DNA of 21,633 nt. Origin: a virus. This document shows positions 1 through 8,078 of this stretch, one piece after another; position 1 is the first letter of the stretch; each line of letters starts with the position of its first letter. The notes beneath the pieces are model-generated. The model was not told the DNA's origin. It made no database searches and saw nothing but the letters and a program-made list of their open reading frames with translations. The translations under genes were made by a program, and so were the position numbers. The DNA is taken from the IMG/VR virus record IMGVR_UViG_3300024319_000085, positions 1-21,633 of that record. The stretch is one strand, 5' to 3'.

Positions 1-2
1 GT

Positions 3-227
3 TTTTGGACTATGAGTTTATATGATGAAGATGATAATTTATTAGTTTCTAATATTAAATTGGTTGCAAATTATCCTTTGTTATTTACACATAGAAATGT
101 AAATTTTCCTTCAGGCGATTTTTATTGCGAAATAGCTGATACTTCTGCTACAATTAGTAGAAATTCTTTTTCGTCAGGAGAAGCTAAATTATTATATTTA
201 ACACAAGAAGAAATTGAATTGATATAA
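3..227 (+). CDS. Phage baseplate plug protein (DUF6983-like), 5' end outside window
   Basis: This is the C-terminal part of a small baseplate protein. The frame is open to the left edge, and the residues before the first internal Met (Phe-Trp-Thr, then MSLYDEDDNLL) fit the middle of the plug family: an aromatic-rich strand, a short 'd.dg.LL' turn, a second strand (VSNIKLVANYPLL) and a proline-glycine strand (FPSGDFYCEI) followed by an Asp. That family, with cyanophage Pam3 gp18 as its type, sits at the centre of simple contractile baseplates next to the hub. The hub gene starts one base after the stop, which fits. The ATG at 12 is therefore probably internal and the true start lies outside the window. 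The family call rests on pattern memory. Confidence 0.6.
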   Translation, partial: FWTMSLYDEDDNLLVSNIKLVANYPLLFTHRNVNFPSGDFYCEIADTSATISRNSFSSGEAKLLYLTQEEIELI

Positions 228-228
228 T

Positions 229-1077
229 ATGAATAGATTATTTAAAAGAAAAGCACAAGTTATAATCGGAAAACTAGGTTCAAAAGGTAGATTATTAGAT
301 GGCGTTAGAATTTCTTTTGATATAGATATGGATGATAATAAAGAAACTAATACAGGAAAAGTTAATATTTATAATTTATCAGAAGAAACTATTGGTTTAT
401 TAGAGCAAAAAGATGTTTCTATAATATTGAAAATAGGATATGACGGAAAAGAATTAAGCACTTTATTTATAGGAAACGTCGTTGAATATGAGCATGATTT
501 TAACGGATTCGATGTTATTACTAAAATCACTTTAAAAGATGGTTATATTCCTTTGACAAGTAAAAAATTATCTCTTTCATTTGCAGAAAATTCTAATACT
601 AAACAAATAATAGAAAAAATTGTAGGAGAATTGAATTTAGCTAAAAGTGATTATTCACTACTTCCTAATTATATTTATAAACAAGGTTTTTCATTTATAG
701 GAGCTCCTGGAACTGCATTAGATATTATTTTAGCAAGAATAGGCTATCAATGGACAATAGCAAATAATGTTTTGATAATAACTAAGCCAAATGAAAGTAA
801 TAAACAAGTAATAGCTCAATTTTTATCTCCTGAAACAGGATTAATAGATAAGCCAAAAAGATTTAAAGAAAAATCTGTAAAAACAAAAACTAAAGAAAAT
901 AAATTAATAGATGGATGGAAAATAAATAGTTTAATTATTCCTTCTATTCAGCCAAAGAATTTAATTAAAGTTCAAAGTTCTGAAGTAGATGGAACATTTT
1001 TAGTAAAGTCAGTTAAATTTAACGGTGATACTGAAGATAGTAATTGGTTATGTCAAATTCAAGCAATACAAAAATGA
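229..1077 (+). CDS. Baseplate hub protein (E217 gp41 / Mu gp44 type)
   Basis: A 282-residue protein that probably forms the baseplate hub ring on which the central spike and wedges assemble. The N-terminal region has the hub signature: an 'RISFDIDMD' strand, then 'NTGKVNIYNLSEET' (NxaxIxIYNLs), then 'ILKIGYDGKELSTLFIGNV', the usual 'L.aGY....lif.G.v' strand pair. The C-terminal half includes FSFIGAPGTALDIILARIGY, which resembles the segment of hub proteins that packs against the tail tube, and ends in a beta-rich domain (residues 225-282). It lies between the plug and the spike genes and overlaps the spike start by ATGA. Start ATG follows the upstream stop by one base without a Shine-Dalgarno sequence. 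The role is inferred from motif pattern and gene order. Confidence 0.72.
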   Translation: MNRLFKRKAQVIIGKLGSKGRLLDGVRISFDIDMDDNKETNTGKVNIYNLSEETIGLLEQKDVSIILKIGYDGKELSTLFIGNVVEYEHDFNGFDVITKITLKDGYIPLTSKKLSLSFAENSNTKQIIEKIVGELNLAKSDYSLLPNYIYKQGFSFIGAPGTALDIILARIGYQWTIANNVLIITKPNESNKQVIAQFLSPETGLIDKPKRFKEKSVKTKTKENKLIDGWKINSLIIPSIQPKNLIKVQSSEVDGTFLVKSVKFNGDTEDSNWLCQIQAIQK

Positions 1078-1769
1078 CAATAAGAAATATAGAATTATTA
1101 AATATTATTATTGCTAATAAGATTGCTGATATGCATATTTGTATGCCTGCAAAAATATTAGAATATGATTATACAAAACAAAAAGCAAAAGTTCAACCAT
1201 CTCTAAATCAGAAATACAACGATGGAGAGGTTATTGAGCTTCCTGCGATATATAATGTTCCAGTAGTGCATCCTGCTTCTGGTGGCGCTTCTATTACATT
1301 TCCTGTCAATATTAATGATACAGTTTTACTAGTATTTTCTGAAAAAAGTTTAGAAGAGTGGCTTTCAAATGGAGAACAAGTTACTCCAGATGATCCTAGG
1401 CAAAATAATTTAACGGATGCTATTGCTTTATTAGGATTAAACCCTTTTAGCAAAACATCTCCTGCTGCTAATAATACTGATTTACTTATTAAATATGACG
1501 GTTCAGAAGTAAAATTAAAACCTTCTTCAGAAATAGATGTTAGTAGCACTACTATTAATATAATAGGTTCTACTGAAATAAAATTAAATAGTTCTACTGA
1601 AATAAAAGTAGAAGCTCCTGAAATACAATTAAATGGTTCTAGTGAAATAAAAGTAGAAGCTCCTCAAATAAACTTAAATGGGGGTGTAAAAATAAACAAT
1701 CAGCCTTATAATAGTCATACTCATACTGGTGTAACTTCTGGTCTTTCTAATACTGGACCTGTAACTTAA
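1074..1769 (+). CDS. Baseplate central spike protein (Gp138 N-terminal domain, HxH-tipped beta-helix)
   Basis: A 231-residue membrane-piercing spike that would form a trimer at the tail tip. I chose the ATG at 1074, which overlaps the hub stop as ATGA; an upstream TTG/ATG at 1044/1050 is open but would overlap the hub more. Residues 20-130 match the Gp138 N-terminal OB-fold: a 'MPAKILEYDYTKQKAKVQP' strand pair, then 'LPAIYNVPVVHPASGGASITFPVNINDTVLLVFSE' and a DPR.....DAIAL.GL helix-loop. Residues 134-205 are a triple-stranded beta-helix of near-identical repeats (STEIKLN, STEIKVEAPEIQLN, SEIKVEAPQINLN). The C-terminus has H215-T-H217-T-G before GPVT, the HxH motif that binds an iron atom at the apex of P2 gpV-like spikes. 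Domain order and place after the hub make this call firm. Confidence 0.85.
   Translation: MTIRNIELLNIIIANKIADMHICMPAKILEYDYTKQKAKVQPSLNQKYNDGEVIELPAIYNVPVVHPASGGASITFPVNINDTVLLVFSEKSLEEWLSNGEQVTPDDPRQNNLTDAIALLGLNPFSKTSPAANNTDLLIKYDGSEVKLKPSSEIDVSSTTINIIGSTEIKLNSSTEIKVEAPEIQLNGSSEIKVEAPQINLNGGVKINNQPYNSHTHTGVTSGLSNTGPVT
1591..1680 (+). repeat. Two 45-nt tandem repeats within the spike gene
   Basis: Units 1591-1635 and 1636-1680 are near-identical 45-nt copies. Both contain the same 21 bases starting at 1599 and 1644. Each unit codes for 15 residues of the spike beta-helix (SSTEIKVEAPEIQLN and SSEIKVEAPQINLNG). A diverged third copy of the first half lies just upstream, from about 1566. Recent unit duplication would lengthen the spike by one helix turn at a time. 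Confidence 0.85.
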
Positions 1770-1783
1770 TTTATTATGATATT

Positions 1784-2155
1784 ATGAGCACATTTGCATT
1801 AGATTCTAACAATGATCTTTATTTTAGTAATAAAAGATTAGCTGTTGTTTCAGGCAGTAATACTGATGAAGAAATAGCACAAAGACTTAGAATGAGATTA
1901 AAATTCTTTAAAGATGAATGGTTTTTAAACTCTGAACATGGCCTTCCATATTTTGAAGATATATTAGGAAGCAAAAATTTAGATCTTAATATTATTGAAA
2001 GTATATTAAGAGAACAAATTTTAGACGTAGAAGGGGTTAGAGAAATAGTTGAAAGTTCTATTGATTACGATGAAAATGAGCGTAAAGTTCAATATTCAGT
2101 CAATATAGTTTCAATAAACAATTCAGTAATAACCGAGAATTTGGTTGTACTTTGA
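1784..2155 (+). CDS. Baseplate wedge protein, gp25/gpW-like lysozyme family
   Basis: A 123-residue protein of the T4 gp25 / P2 gpW family, which joins the sheath to the baseplate wedge. The pattern fits throughout: an N-terminal 'ALDSNNDLYFSNKRLAVVSG' strand region, then 'EEIAQRLRMRLKFFKDEWFLNSEHGLPYFEDILG', the family core with EWF followed by G-x-PY-x-x-x-LG. A helix (SILREQILDVEGVREIV) and beta strands close the protein. Despite the Pfam name, family members do not need lysozyme activity. Gene order (spike, W, J, tail protein I equivalent) is the standard order for this baseplate type. Fourteen bases separate it from the spike gene. Confidence 0.88.
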   Translation: MSTFALDSNNDLYFSNKRLAVVSGSNTDEEIAQRLRMRLKFFKDEWFLNSEHGLPYFEDILGSKNLDLNIIESILREQILDVEGVREIVESSIDYDENERKVQYSVNIVSINNSVITENLVVL

Positions 2156-2206
2156 AGAAGTTTTGTTTTAAAATTTAATTATTTAGAAATTCAATTTAAT
2201 TAGTTC

Positions 2207-3652
2207 ATGACTTACGGTGTTACAACTAACGGTTTTGTTAGAAAAACTAATGAACAAATCATAAGCGATTTAGAAAACAGATGGAAAACGCTATTTGGTC
2301 AAGATTCAGATTTAAGTGAAGATTCACCTAATTCCATTTTAATAGGTCTTATTGGATCTATGGCGGATTCCTTATGGCAAACTGCAGAAGACACTTATAA
2401 TTCGTTAAATAGAAATAGTGCATCTGGAGTTCCATTGGAAAATGCTGTCTCCTTAGTAGGTATAGATAAAAAAGGAGCTTCTGCATCAACTTCTAATGTA
2501 AGCTTTAGAGGAGATAATGCTACTTCTATTCCTTCAAATACTCAAGTCAAACAGTCTTCAACAGGATTAATATTTAAAACATCAGAAGATAAATTTATTA
2601 CACAAGGTGAATGTAATTGGATTCAAATAACAGTTACAACCGTAAGTAATAACGCAACATATCGTTTTTATATTGACGGTAATACTTACTCTTATATTTC
2701 TGATGGAACAGCTACAGCTGATGAAATTGTAGCAGGATTAAAAGCTGTTGTTGAAGCTGCCACAATTGGTTTAACCATAACTGACGAAGGATCTGGCTTA
2801 ATGACAATTGAAGCTACTGACAAAAATGATATTTATGATATTACAGCAGATTCTAAAATGACTGTTGGTAAAGTTCAATCTCAAATAGAAGTTACAGCTT
2901 TAGAAGTAGGTAAAAATGAAATAGCAGTTGAAACAATTGATGCAATTTCTACAGCAATATCTGGTTTAGATTCTATAAGAAATTATTACGCAGGAGAAAC
3001 TGGAAGAGAAATTGAAACAGATCAAGAATTAAGATTAAGAACACAACAAGATATTGCGGTTGCAGGATTTAATTTTGTTGATGCTATTAGAGCAAAAATA
3101 TTAGACGAAGTTTCTGGAGTAAGTTATTGTAGAGTATATGAGAATGATAGTTTAGTTACTGATTCAGATAATATTCCTGCTAAATCTTTTGAAACTGTTG
3201 CTGAAGGCGGTTCTAACGCAAATATTGCTGCTAAATTATTCCAAATGAAAGTTGCAGGCATAAAATCTCATGGAGATATTACAGTAGAAGTTAAAGACGA
3301 TCAAGATATTCCTCACAACATTAAATTTTCAAGACCTAGCAATTTATATATGTGGGTTAAAGTTGTTATTGATTCTTATAATAACGAGGAAGACTTCCCT
3401 GCTGACGGTGAAGCTGCAATAAAAGAATCGATATTAGAATTTGCTAAAGATTATTTTAATATAGGAGATGTTATTGTAACACAAAAATTTTATAAACCTT
3501 TGTATGAGATTGAAGGTATAGGATCTGCTACAATAACTATTGCTTCAACTGCAACAGCAGGAGGAACACCAACTTATAGTGCTTCTAATATTAATTGTTC
3601 AATAAAGGAAAAACCTTTATTTGATTTAAGTAGAATTGACGTTACATTATAA
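2207..3652 (+). CDS. Baseplate wedge protein, gpJ/gp47-like
   Basis: A 481-residue baseplate J-like protein, the main structural piece of the wedge around the hub. The N-terminus is typical (GFVRKTNEQIISDLENRWKTLFG, then 'DSPNSILIGLIGSMADSLWQTAEDTYNS', then 'ASGVPLENAVSLVGIDKK'). A shoulder domain with '.GNATSIPSNTQVKQSSTGLIFKTSED' follows. The segment at about 140-225 looks like an inserted Ig-like domain, with Y/F-rich strands and an 'ADEIVAGLKAVVEA' helix. The conserved core returns with 'AGETGREIETDQELRLRTQQ' and 'DAIRAKILDEVSGVSYCRVYEND', followed by an alpha/beta domain (KVVIDSYNNEEDFPADGEAAIKESI). The stop overlaps the next start by one base (TAATG). The 51-nt gap upstream is the largest in the baseplate block and shows no clear signal. 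Confidence 0.9.
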   Translation: MTYGVTTNGFVRKTNEQIISDLENRWKTLFGQDSDLSEDSPNSILIGLIGSMADSLWQTAEDTYNSLNRNSASGVPLENAVSLVGIDKKGASASTSNVSFRGDNATSIPSNTQVKQSSTGLIFKTSEDKFITQGECNWIQITVTTVSNNATYRFYIDGNTYSYISDGTATADEIVAGLKAVVEAATIGLTITDEGSGLMTIEATDKNDIYDITADSKMTVGKVQSQIEVTALEVGKNEIAVETIDAISTAISGLDSIRNYYAGETGREIETDQELRLRTQQDIAVAGFNFVDAIRAKILDEVSGVSYCRVYENDSLVTDSDNIPAKSFETVAEGGSNANIAAKLFQMKVAGIKSHGDITVEVKDDQDIPHNIKFSRPSNLYMWVKVVIDSYNNEEDFPADGEAAIKESILEFAKDYFNIGDVIVTQKFYKPLYEIEGIGSATITIASTATAGGTPTYSASNINCSIKEKPLFDLSRIDVTL

Positions 3653-4404
3653 TGAGCATTTACGATACTATAAAACAATTAAATATTGAGCAATTTAAAT
3701 CATCAGAGAATTTTAATAAAGTTCTCCAAGTTGCTACTAGTACTTTTGATGAATTAGATACTGTATTTGCTGATCTGAAAGTTATTTTGAATATAGCTAA
3801 TTCATCAGGAAAACAATTAGATTTAATTGGTCATATTATTGTAGAAGGAAGAAATGGTAGAAATGATGCTGATTATCGTTCAGCTTTAACTTTAAAAATA
3901 TTTAAGAATACTTCTAGAGCTTTTGTAGAAGATATTGTTGAAATTTTAACTATAGTTACAAATGCTACTAAAGTTGTTTATTCAGATAATCCTCCTGCTG
4001 CTTATACTATTTATACAAATGGAGAAACACTACCAACAAATATCAAAACAACAATTGATAGATTGTCGGCTGCAGGAGTTGCAGTTTTAATTTATGCATC
4101 AGATGGTCAAGTTCCATTTATTGCAACAGAGATTGAAACTACACAAGCGAATTTACAAACTGATTCAGGAGACGATCTTGTAGATGATGCAGGATCACAA
4201 TTTGTTGTTGATTATGAATCAGGAGTTGGAAGTAATAAACTCCAAACTATTTTCGGTGGAAGAGAATTTGGAGTTGTAGAAAATTTAGATTTAATAACTG
4301 ACACAGGAGATACTTTGGTCATAGATACAGGAGCAATTTTAGGTTGCTACGATGAAGATCAAAATATTACTGATGGAGGATTAGCAAATTTAGCTTATCA
4401 ATAA
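3652..4404 (+). CDS. Baseplate/tail protein, DUF2612-like (gpI equivalent)
   Basis: A 250-residue protein occupying the slot of P2 gpI, the thin wedge piece that follows gpJ. The N-terminal 150 residues fit DUF2612: 'LDTVFADLKVILNIANSSGKQLDLIGHIIVEGRNGRNDADYRSALTLKIFKNTSRAFVEDIVEILTIVT', where the 'G.qLD.iG.i.g..R.g..D..YR..L..ki..N.s..t..di' pattern is clear, and then 'LSAAGVAVLIYA'. Residues 160-250 are an extra acidic beta-rich tail (TDSGDDLVDDAGSQFVVD and ITDTGDTLVIDTGA look like a repeated strand pair) that may hold the fibre. Translational coupling to gpJ is by TAATG. Confidence 0.75.
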   Translation: MSIYDTIKQLNIEQFKSSENFNKVLQVATSTFDELDTVFADLKVILNIANSSGKQLDLIGHIIVEGRNGRNDADYRSALTLKIFKNTSRAFVEDIVEILTIVTNATKVVYSDNPPAAYTIYTNGETLPTNIKTTIDRLSAAGVAVLIYASDGQVPFIATEIETTQANLQTDSGDDLVDDAGSQFVVDYESGVGSNKLQTIFGGREFGVVENLDLITDTGDTLVIDTGAILGCYDEDQNITDGGLANLAYQ

Positions 4405-4420
4405 TTAATTATTTAATATT

Positions 4421-4873
4421 ATGTCGGTAAAACCAGATAATACAATAGAATGGGCAACTGATGATGCTACTGAAACTAGGCAAGGTGGAAGTAACAAATT
4501 AGAGCCAACAGATGAACTAAAACAAAACGGAAGTTTAGATGGAAATTATGCATTAAATCATTTAAATTTTATATTTAATGTTTTAGGGTTGTGGAGTAAG
4601 TTCACAAATGATATGGTAGAAGTTGTTGACGGTGTAGGAACAGGATTAACAAAAGATGGTCATTTTTCATTTATTGTTGCTTTTGATAGCACAAATTTAG
4701 ATGACTATGTTTTAGGTTTTGCTGATAAGCCAACATCTGCAGCTGCGTCAACAAAAATCATAAACAATAATACTTTAACATTTGGAACTGCTGATGCTGA
4801 TGGAACTATTCCTATATCTGGTGTTACAGCAGCAAATATTAAAGCTTTTAGTATTAATTTTAAAATTAGTTAG
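4421..4873 (+). CDS. Probable tail fibre adaptor / fibre N-terminal protein
   Basis: A 150-residue protein not assignable to a named family with certainty. Residues 1-60 resemble the baseplate-docking N-terminus of many phage fibres: 'P..TIEWATDDA', then a proline-containing linker, 'ELKQNGSLDG' and 'ALNHLNFIFNVLGLWSKFTNDMV', the usual 'lNwlfn..g.Wi.y' helix. The remainder is alternating small and polar residues typical of a beta sandwich (DSTNLDDYVLGFADKP, NNNTLTFGTADADGTIPISGV). It sits between the last baseplate gene and the C1q-tipped fibre, so a short fibre or a connector between baseplate and main fibre is the best reading. Confidence 0.5.
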   Translation: MSVKPDNTIEWATDDATETRQGGSNKLEPTDELKQNGSLDGNYALNHLNFIFNVLGLWSKFTNDMVEVVDGVGTGLTKDGHFSFIVAFDSTNLDDYVLGFADKPTSAAASTKIINNNTLTFGTADADGTIPISGVTAANIKAFSINFKIS

Positions 4874-4879
4874 AAAATT

Positions 4880-5884
4880 ATGGCAAATATTACAGTCCCA
4901 GGTTTACCAGCGAAAACAGGAACAATCCTAGATGCTGCGTATTTACATTTGAATGAGTCTAGTGTTGATAAAAAAGTCACAATAGCTCAGTTATTAGCAA
5001 AAATTGAAGCTCAATATTCAGCAGATATTGTTACCTTTTTAGGTTCAGCAAATAAAGCTGAAGGAAGAGCAAATTTATCTATTGATAGAAGAACAACTGT
5101 TGATGATGCAGCCTATGCTATTTTAGCTACAGATAAGGTCGTTGCTCAAATTGGAACTATGTCAGCAGCTAGAATATTTTCTTTACCCGCTGCTTCTACA
5201 TTTCCTGCAGGCGGTGAATTAGTTATTATTGATGAATCGGGAACTGTCACCTCTACAAATAAAATTACAGTTCAAAGAGATGGTGCAGATACAATTGATG
5301 GAGCAACAGCTATTGATATTTTAAATGCTTATGGCATTTTAAAATTAATTTGCGATGGAACTAATAGTTGGAAAATAGCAAATAGATTAATAGCAACACA
5401 AGCTGAAGTAGATACCTGGACAAATAGTTTAAAAGTAGTTACACCTGAAACTTTAGCAAATAGAAATATACCGATGTTCAGAGCTTATATGGGTTCTGCT
5501 CAAACAATAGCAACTTCAACAGTTACTAAGGTTCAATTTAATACTAAAAGTTTTGATACTAAGTCTTGGTATGATAATACAACTAATTATAGATATACAC
5601 CATTAAAAGCTGGTAAATATTTAGTTACAGCTAGGTTAATATTCAATAATAATAATTTAAGTAGTAGAGATTTATATATTCATAAAAATGGAGTCTCGGT
5701 TGCTCAACAGGGCATACATAATCCAAATACATATTTATTGACTAATGTAGTAACCTCTTTGATAGAAATGAATGGCTCTACGGATTATTTAGAAGTGTTT
5801 GCCGCACAAAATACAGGTGGCAATGCTAATACTTTTACTGGCATTAGTGCTACAGAATTTTCAGCAATTTATATAGGAGTTTAA
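4880..5884 (+). CDS. Tail fibre protein with C-terminal C1q-like receptor-binding domain
   Basis: A 334-residue fibre. Residues 1-70 look like a docking segment (LPAKTGTILDAAYLHLNE, VTIAQLLAKIE). Residues 72-168 fit a widespread phage fibre module: 'AYAILATDKVVAQIGTMSAARIFSLPAAS', 'GGELVIIDESGT', 'DTIDGATAIDI' and 'LICDGTNSWKI'. Residues 172-195 carry the 'ATQAEVDTWTNSLKVVTPETLANR' type linker (cited by position: TQAEVD...TPETL). Residues 199-334 match a C1q/TNF-like jelly roll: 'FRAYMGSAQTI', 'VQFNTKSFDT', 'YRYTPLKAGKYLVTARLIF', 'DLYIHKNG' and a final 'FSAIYIGV' strand. C1q-type heads on fibres usually bind receptors as trimers. The chaperone-like gene downstream starts two bases after the stop. 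Confidence 0.8.
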   Translation: MANITVPGLPAKTGTILDAAYLHLNESSVDKKVTIAQLLAKIEAQYSADIVTFLGSANKAEGRANLSIDRRTTVDDAAYAILATDKVVAQIGTMSAARIFSLPAASTFPAGGELVIIDESGTVTSTNKITVQRDGADTIDGATAIDILNAYGILKLICDGTNSWKIANRLIATQAEVDTWTNSLKVVTPETLANRNIPMFRAYMGSAQTIATSTVTKVQFNTKSFDTKSWYDNTTNYRYTPLKAGKYLVTARLIFNNNNLSSRDLYIHKNGVSVAQQGIHNPNTYLLTNVVTSLIEMNGSTDYLEVFAAQNTGGNANTFTGISATEFSAIYIGV

Positions 5885-5886
5885 TT

Positions 5887-6480
5887 ATGTTATATGCAAA
5901 AATAAAAAAATATCTATCGCAAAATAATATTAATGTAGAAGAGGTTAATAATTATTTTGAAATTAAAGATTTATCTGATAGCAATGGGGCTTTTATTGAT
6001 TATTGGGATGATGATAAAATAGGAATAATTGAGCCGACTCAAGAACAATTAAACTCTATTGATGAGAATTTAATTCTCTTACAAGAAGCTATTCAAAATA
6101 AATTACAACAATTAGATACTTATCATTTTAATTCTGATGAAATAAGACAAATGACAATTAATGAATATTTTATTTTGTCATTATCTTCTGAAGGTAGAAA
6201 TTTAATTGCTGAACAAATGCAAAGTTTAGATCAACAAATAAAATTAAATGTTATAACTGAAGAAAGTGCAATATTTGAATATTTCTATAATGGAGGATCA
6301 ATTGAAATTACTTTAGTTCAATTGAGACAATTGTATATATTCATGCTAAATGTTGTTAACACTAATTATAGCGTTTATAAAGCTCATATTCATGCAATAA
6401 AAAATCTATCTACAATAGAAGAAATAGAAGCTTATGACTTTACAGCAAATTATTTAAAAAATCAGAACTTAAATGTTTAA
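5887..6480 (+). CDS. Tail fibre accessory protein, DUF4376-like
   Basis: A 197-residue protein of the type found directly after fibre genes. Residues 55-190 match the DUF4376 layout: a lead helix (ENLILLQEAIQNKLQQLDTYHF), then a strand-like 'SDEIRQMTINEYFILSLSSEGRNLIAEQM', then 'GGSIEITLVQLRQLYIFMLNVVNTNYSVYKAHIHAIKNLSTIEEIEAYDFT', where the family has 'lt..ql..l..av....~~~~~~~h...I..l.t..el..Yd.t'. The N-terminus (MLYAKIKKYLSQNN...WDDDKIGIIEPTQEQ) is shorter than a full fibre. It probably helps fold or cap the fibre, but no chaperone activity can be read from the sequence. Confidence 0.6.
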   Translation: MLYAKIKKYLSQNNINVEEVNNYFEIKDLSDSNGAFIDYWDDDKIGIIEPTQEQLNSIDENLILLQEAIQNKLQQLDTYHFNSDEIRQMTINEYFILSLSSEGRNLIAEQMQSLDQQIKLNVITEESAIFEYFYNGGSIEITLVQLRQLYIFMLNVVNTNYSVYKAHIHAIKNLSTIEEIEAYDFTANYLKNQNLNV

Positions 6481-6482
6481 CA

Positions 6483-7109
6483 ATGGAAAAGGACTTAGAA
6501 ATATTATATTTAAAATCAAATATTCAAACAGCAATAGATGTTTTAGATAAAGATAAAATACACGTATTGTATTTTTCTTATTATTGTAATTTTCATAATT
6601 TATGGAAAAATCCTTTGTTATTAACTACAAAGCTTTTAAATAAATTTAATGGAGATGAATCAATTGATCATGTTAATCATATTTCTAGATTCAGATTTGA
6701 TGAGGAAGATGGCAAATGGGTTGCTAAAGTATTTGAAGCAACTATGGAAAGAGGGATGGAACAAAATGATTTATTTAATAAATTAAAAGCTTTTCAAGGT
6801 ATTTGTTACATAGAAACTATAGATAAAAAAGTAAATAAAACTAAAGCAAAAGCTTTTGAGAAAAAATATTATGGAGTTCCATATTCTAAAGAATTAGCGG
6901 CTAAGTCTGGAATTGATATCGATTCTTTAGATAAGAAAATTAAACAACCTAAAACTGATGGAGGATTTTGTTCATGGCTTGAAGCTCTATTTTTAATAGA
7001 TCAAGGAATAGATATAAGCCATATTGAAAAAGGAAATCCGTTAGAAATTACACCTGCTAATTTATTTCATGGTAATTTAGGTAATAAACGTATTTTATTT
7101 AAGTATTAA
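6483..7109 (+). CDS. Putative circularly permuted papain-like hydrolase (YiiX / NlpC-P60-like)
   Basis: A 208-residue protein with the order of motifs expected for permuted papain-fold amidases: His first, Cys late. 'DHVNHISRF' (H63 or H66) supplies the candidate His. 'GKWVAKVFEATMERGMEQNDLFNKL' is the usual 'v.eA...G......l' strand-helix. 'YYGVPYSKELAA' (129-140) is the 'g.pYd' element, 'GGFCSWLEALFLIDQG' (160-175) places C163 at the start of a helix as in 'CS.l', and 'LEITPANLF' is the terminal 't..P.dl' strand. Relatives act on cell-envelope peptides or lipids. Between fibre genes and lysis genes it could be a tail-tip enzyme or an accessory lysis enzyme. No signal peptide is present. The alternative is a structural tail protein with a chance match. 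Confidence 0.5.
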   Translation: MEKDLEILYLKSNIQTAIDVLDKDKIHVLYFSYYCNFHNLWKNPLLLTTKLLNKFNGDESIDHVNHISRFRFDEEDGKWVAKVFEATMERGMEQNDLFNKLKAFQGICYIETIDKKVNKTKAKAFEKKYYGVPYSKELAAKSGIDIDSLDKKIKQPKTDGGFCSWLEALFLIDQGIDISHIEKGNPLEITPANLFHGNLGNKRILFKY

Positions 7110-7113
7110 TGAT

Positions 7114-7716
7114 ATGGAAAATTATAAAACTAAATGTCGACAAATTGCAATCGTGTTTTTGCTATTTTGTTTAGTCATTTTAGGATTGAAATATAAAAGT
7201 CGATTTAATATTGATGAGTTTAATTCTAATGTGATAACAAAAGCGGCACAAGAATTAACAATATGTAAAGATGATTATTTTATTAATTATATATCTTTCA
7301 AAGACTCGTTCTTCAAAAAAGAATTAAGATTTATCGATCAGATAAAAATTATAAAAAATTCCAAAGGTCAATTTGAGCCTGTCAGTGTAAAATTTAGAAA
7401 TACCAATTGGGGAAAAACATTTTCTGTAAGCAACGATGTTTATAAACTAATTAAAAAAGGTGTTTCAAATCCTATCTATTTTAATAATCTAGAAAAATTA
7501 AAAAAATATAAATTAGTTGAAACTTTAATAACTAATTCGTATGAAACTCCTAAAAAAGTAGGTTTTATCGCAATAAAGAATTATATGGACATAGTTTATA
7601 TATTTGTTATTATAAATGTTAATGAGTCTAACACTGATTGTAATGAAAAAGAATTTAATACGATTCTTATGAATTTACATAATTTTGTGCAGGAATCAAA
7701 TAGTAAGTTATTTTAA
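7114..7716 (+). CDS. Unknown protein with N-terminal membrane anchor
   Basis: I do not recognise this 200-residue protein. It has one N-terminal hydrophobic segment (about 10-25, IAIVFLLFCLVILGLKY) after Lys/Arg residues, so it is probably anchored in the inner membrane with its bulk in the periplasm. The soluble part alternates beta-like stretches (VSVKFRNTNWGKTFSVS, VGFIAIKNYMDIVYIFVIINV) with Lys-rich helices, and has two Cys in the soluble part (C51 in 'ELTICKD' and one in 'TDCNEK') that could form a disulfide. It follows the papain-like gene by four bases and precedes the small membrane proteins of the lysis region, so a role in lysis or envelope modification is possible. Confidence 0.55.
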   Translation: MENYKTKCRQIAIVFLLFCLVILGLKYKSRFNIDEFNSNVITKAAQELTICKDDYFINYISFKDSFFKKELRFIDQIKIIKNSKGQFEPVSVKFRNTNWGKTFSVSNDVYKLIKKGVSNPIYFNNLEKLKKYKLVETLITNSYETPKKVGFIAIKNYMDIVYIFVIINVNESNTDCNEKEFNTILMNLHNFVQESNSKLF

Positions 7717-7727
7717 TTATAAAAGGA

Positions 7728-8078
7728 ATGGATATTTTTAATTTTATTTTAAATAATGGTCCCTTATGCGTGTTAGCTTTTTTCGGGTTTTTAGCTTTTT
7801 ATAAAGGCATACCATTTTTAATAAAACATAATGATGAAAGACATATTAAAGCTGAAAAGAAATTGGCTGAAATTGATTCTAGCTTAAAAAGCCATGTTAT
7901 ACAATTAAAAAATGATAAAGAATTTCTTAAAAAAGATGTTGAAGAAATAGAAAAAGATGTTGATATTATTCAAAAGTCAATAAAGAAAATTGAAGAGCAT
8001 CAACATAAACAAAAAGGTACTATGGATACAATTGAAGCTGTAATTTTAAAAGATTGGAAACCAAAAGACGATGAATGA
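7728..8078 (+). CDS. Small membrane protein with long coiled coil
   Basis: A 116-residue protein with a hydrophobic segment at about 12-33 (PLCVLAFFGFLAFYKGIPFLI) followed by a strongly charged heptad-like helix (about 38-100: EKKLAEIDSSLKSHVIQLKND, DVEEIEKDVDIIQKSIKKIEE). The layout, N-terminal anchor plus cytoplasmic or periplasmic coiled coil, resembles phage proteins often labelled DUF2730-like or holin-associated, but I cannot assign it to a family. AAGGA lies just 5' of its ATG, unusually close. It overlaps the next gene by eight bases, and the next gene has the same architecture, so the two may form a hetero-oligomer. Confidence 0.6.
   Translation: MDIFNFILNNGPLCVLAFFGFLAFYKGIPFLIKHNDERHIKAEKKLAEIDSSLKSHVIQLKNDKEFLKKDVEEIEKDVDIIQKSIKKIEEHQHKQKGTMDTIEAVILKDWKPKDDE

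Noticed and set aside
1208-1549. Open frame of 113 codons on the - strand
   Set aside because: It lies antisense within the spike gene, whose sequence matches a known domain, and has no recognisable features.
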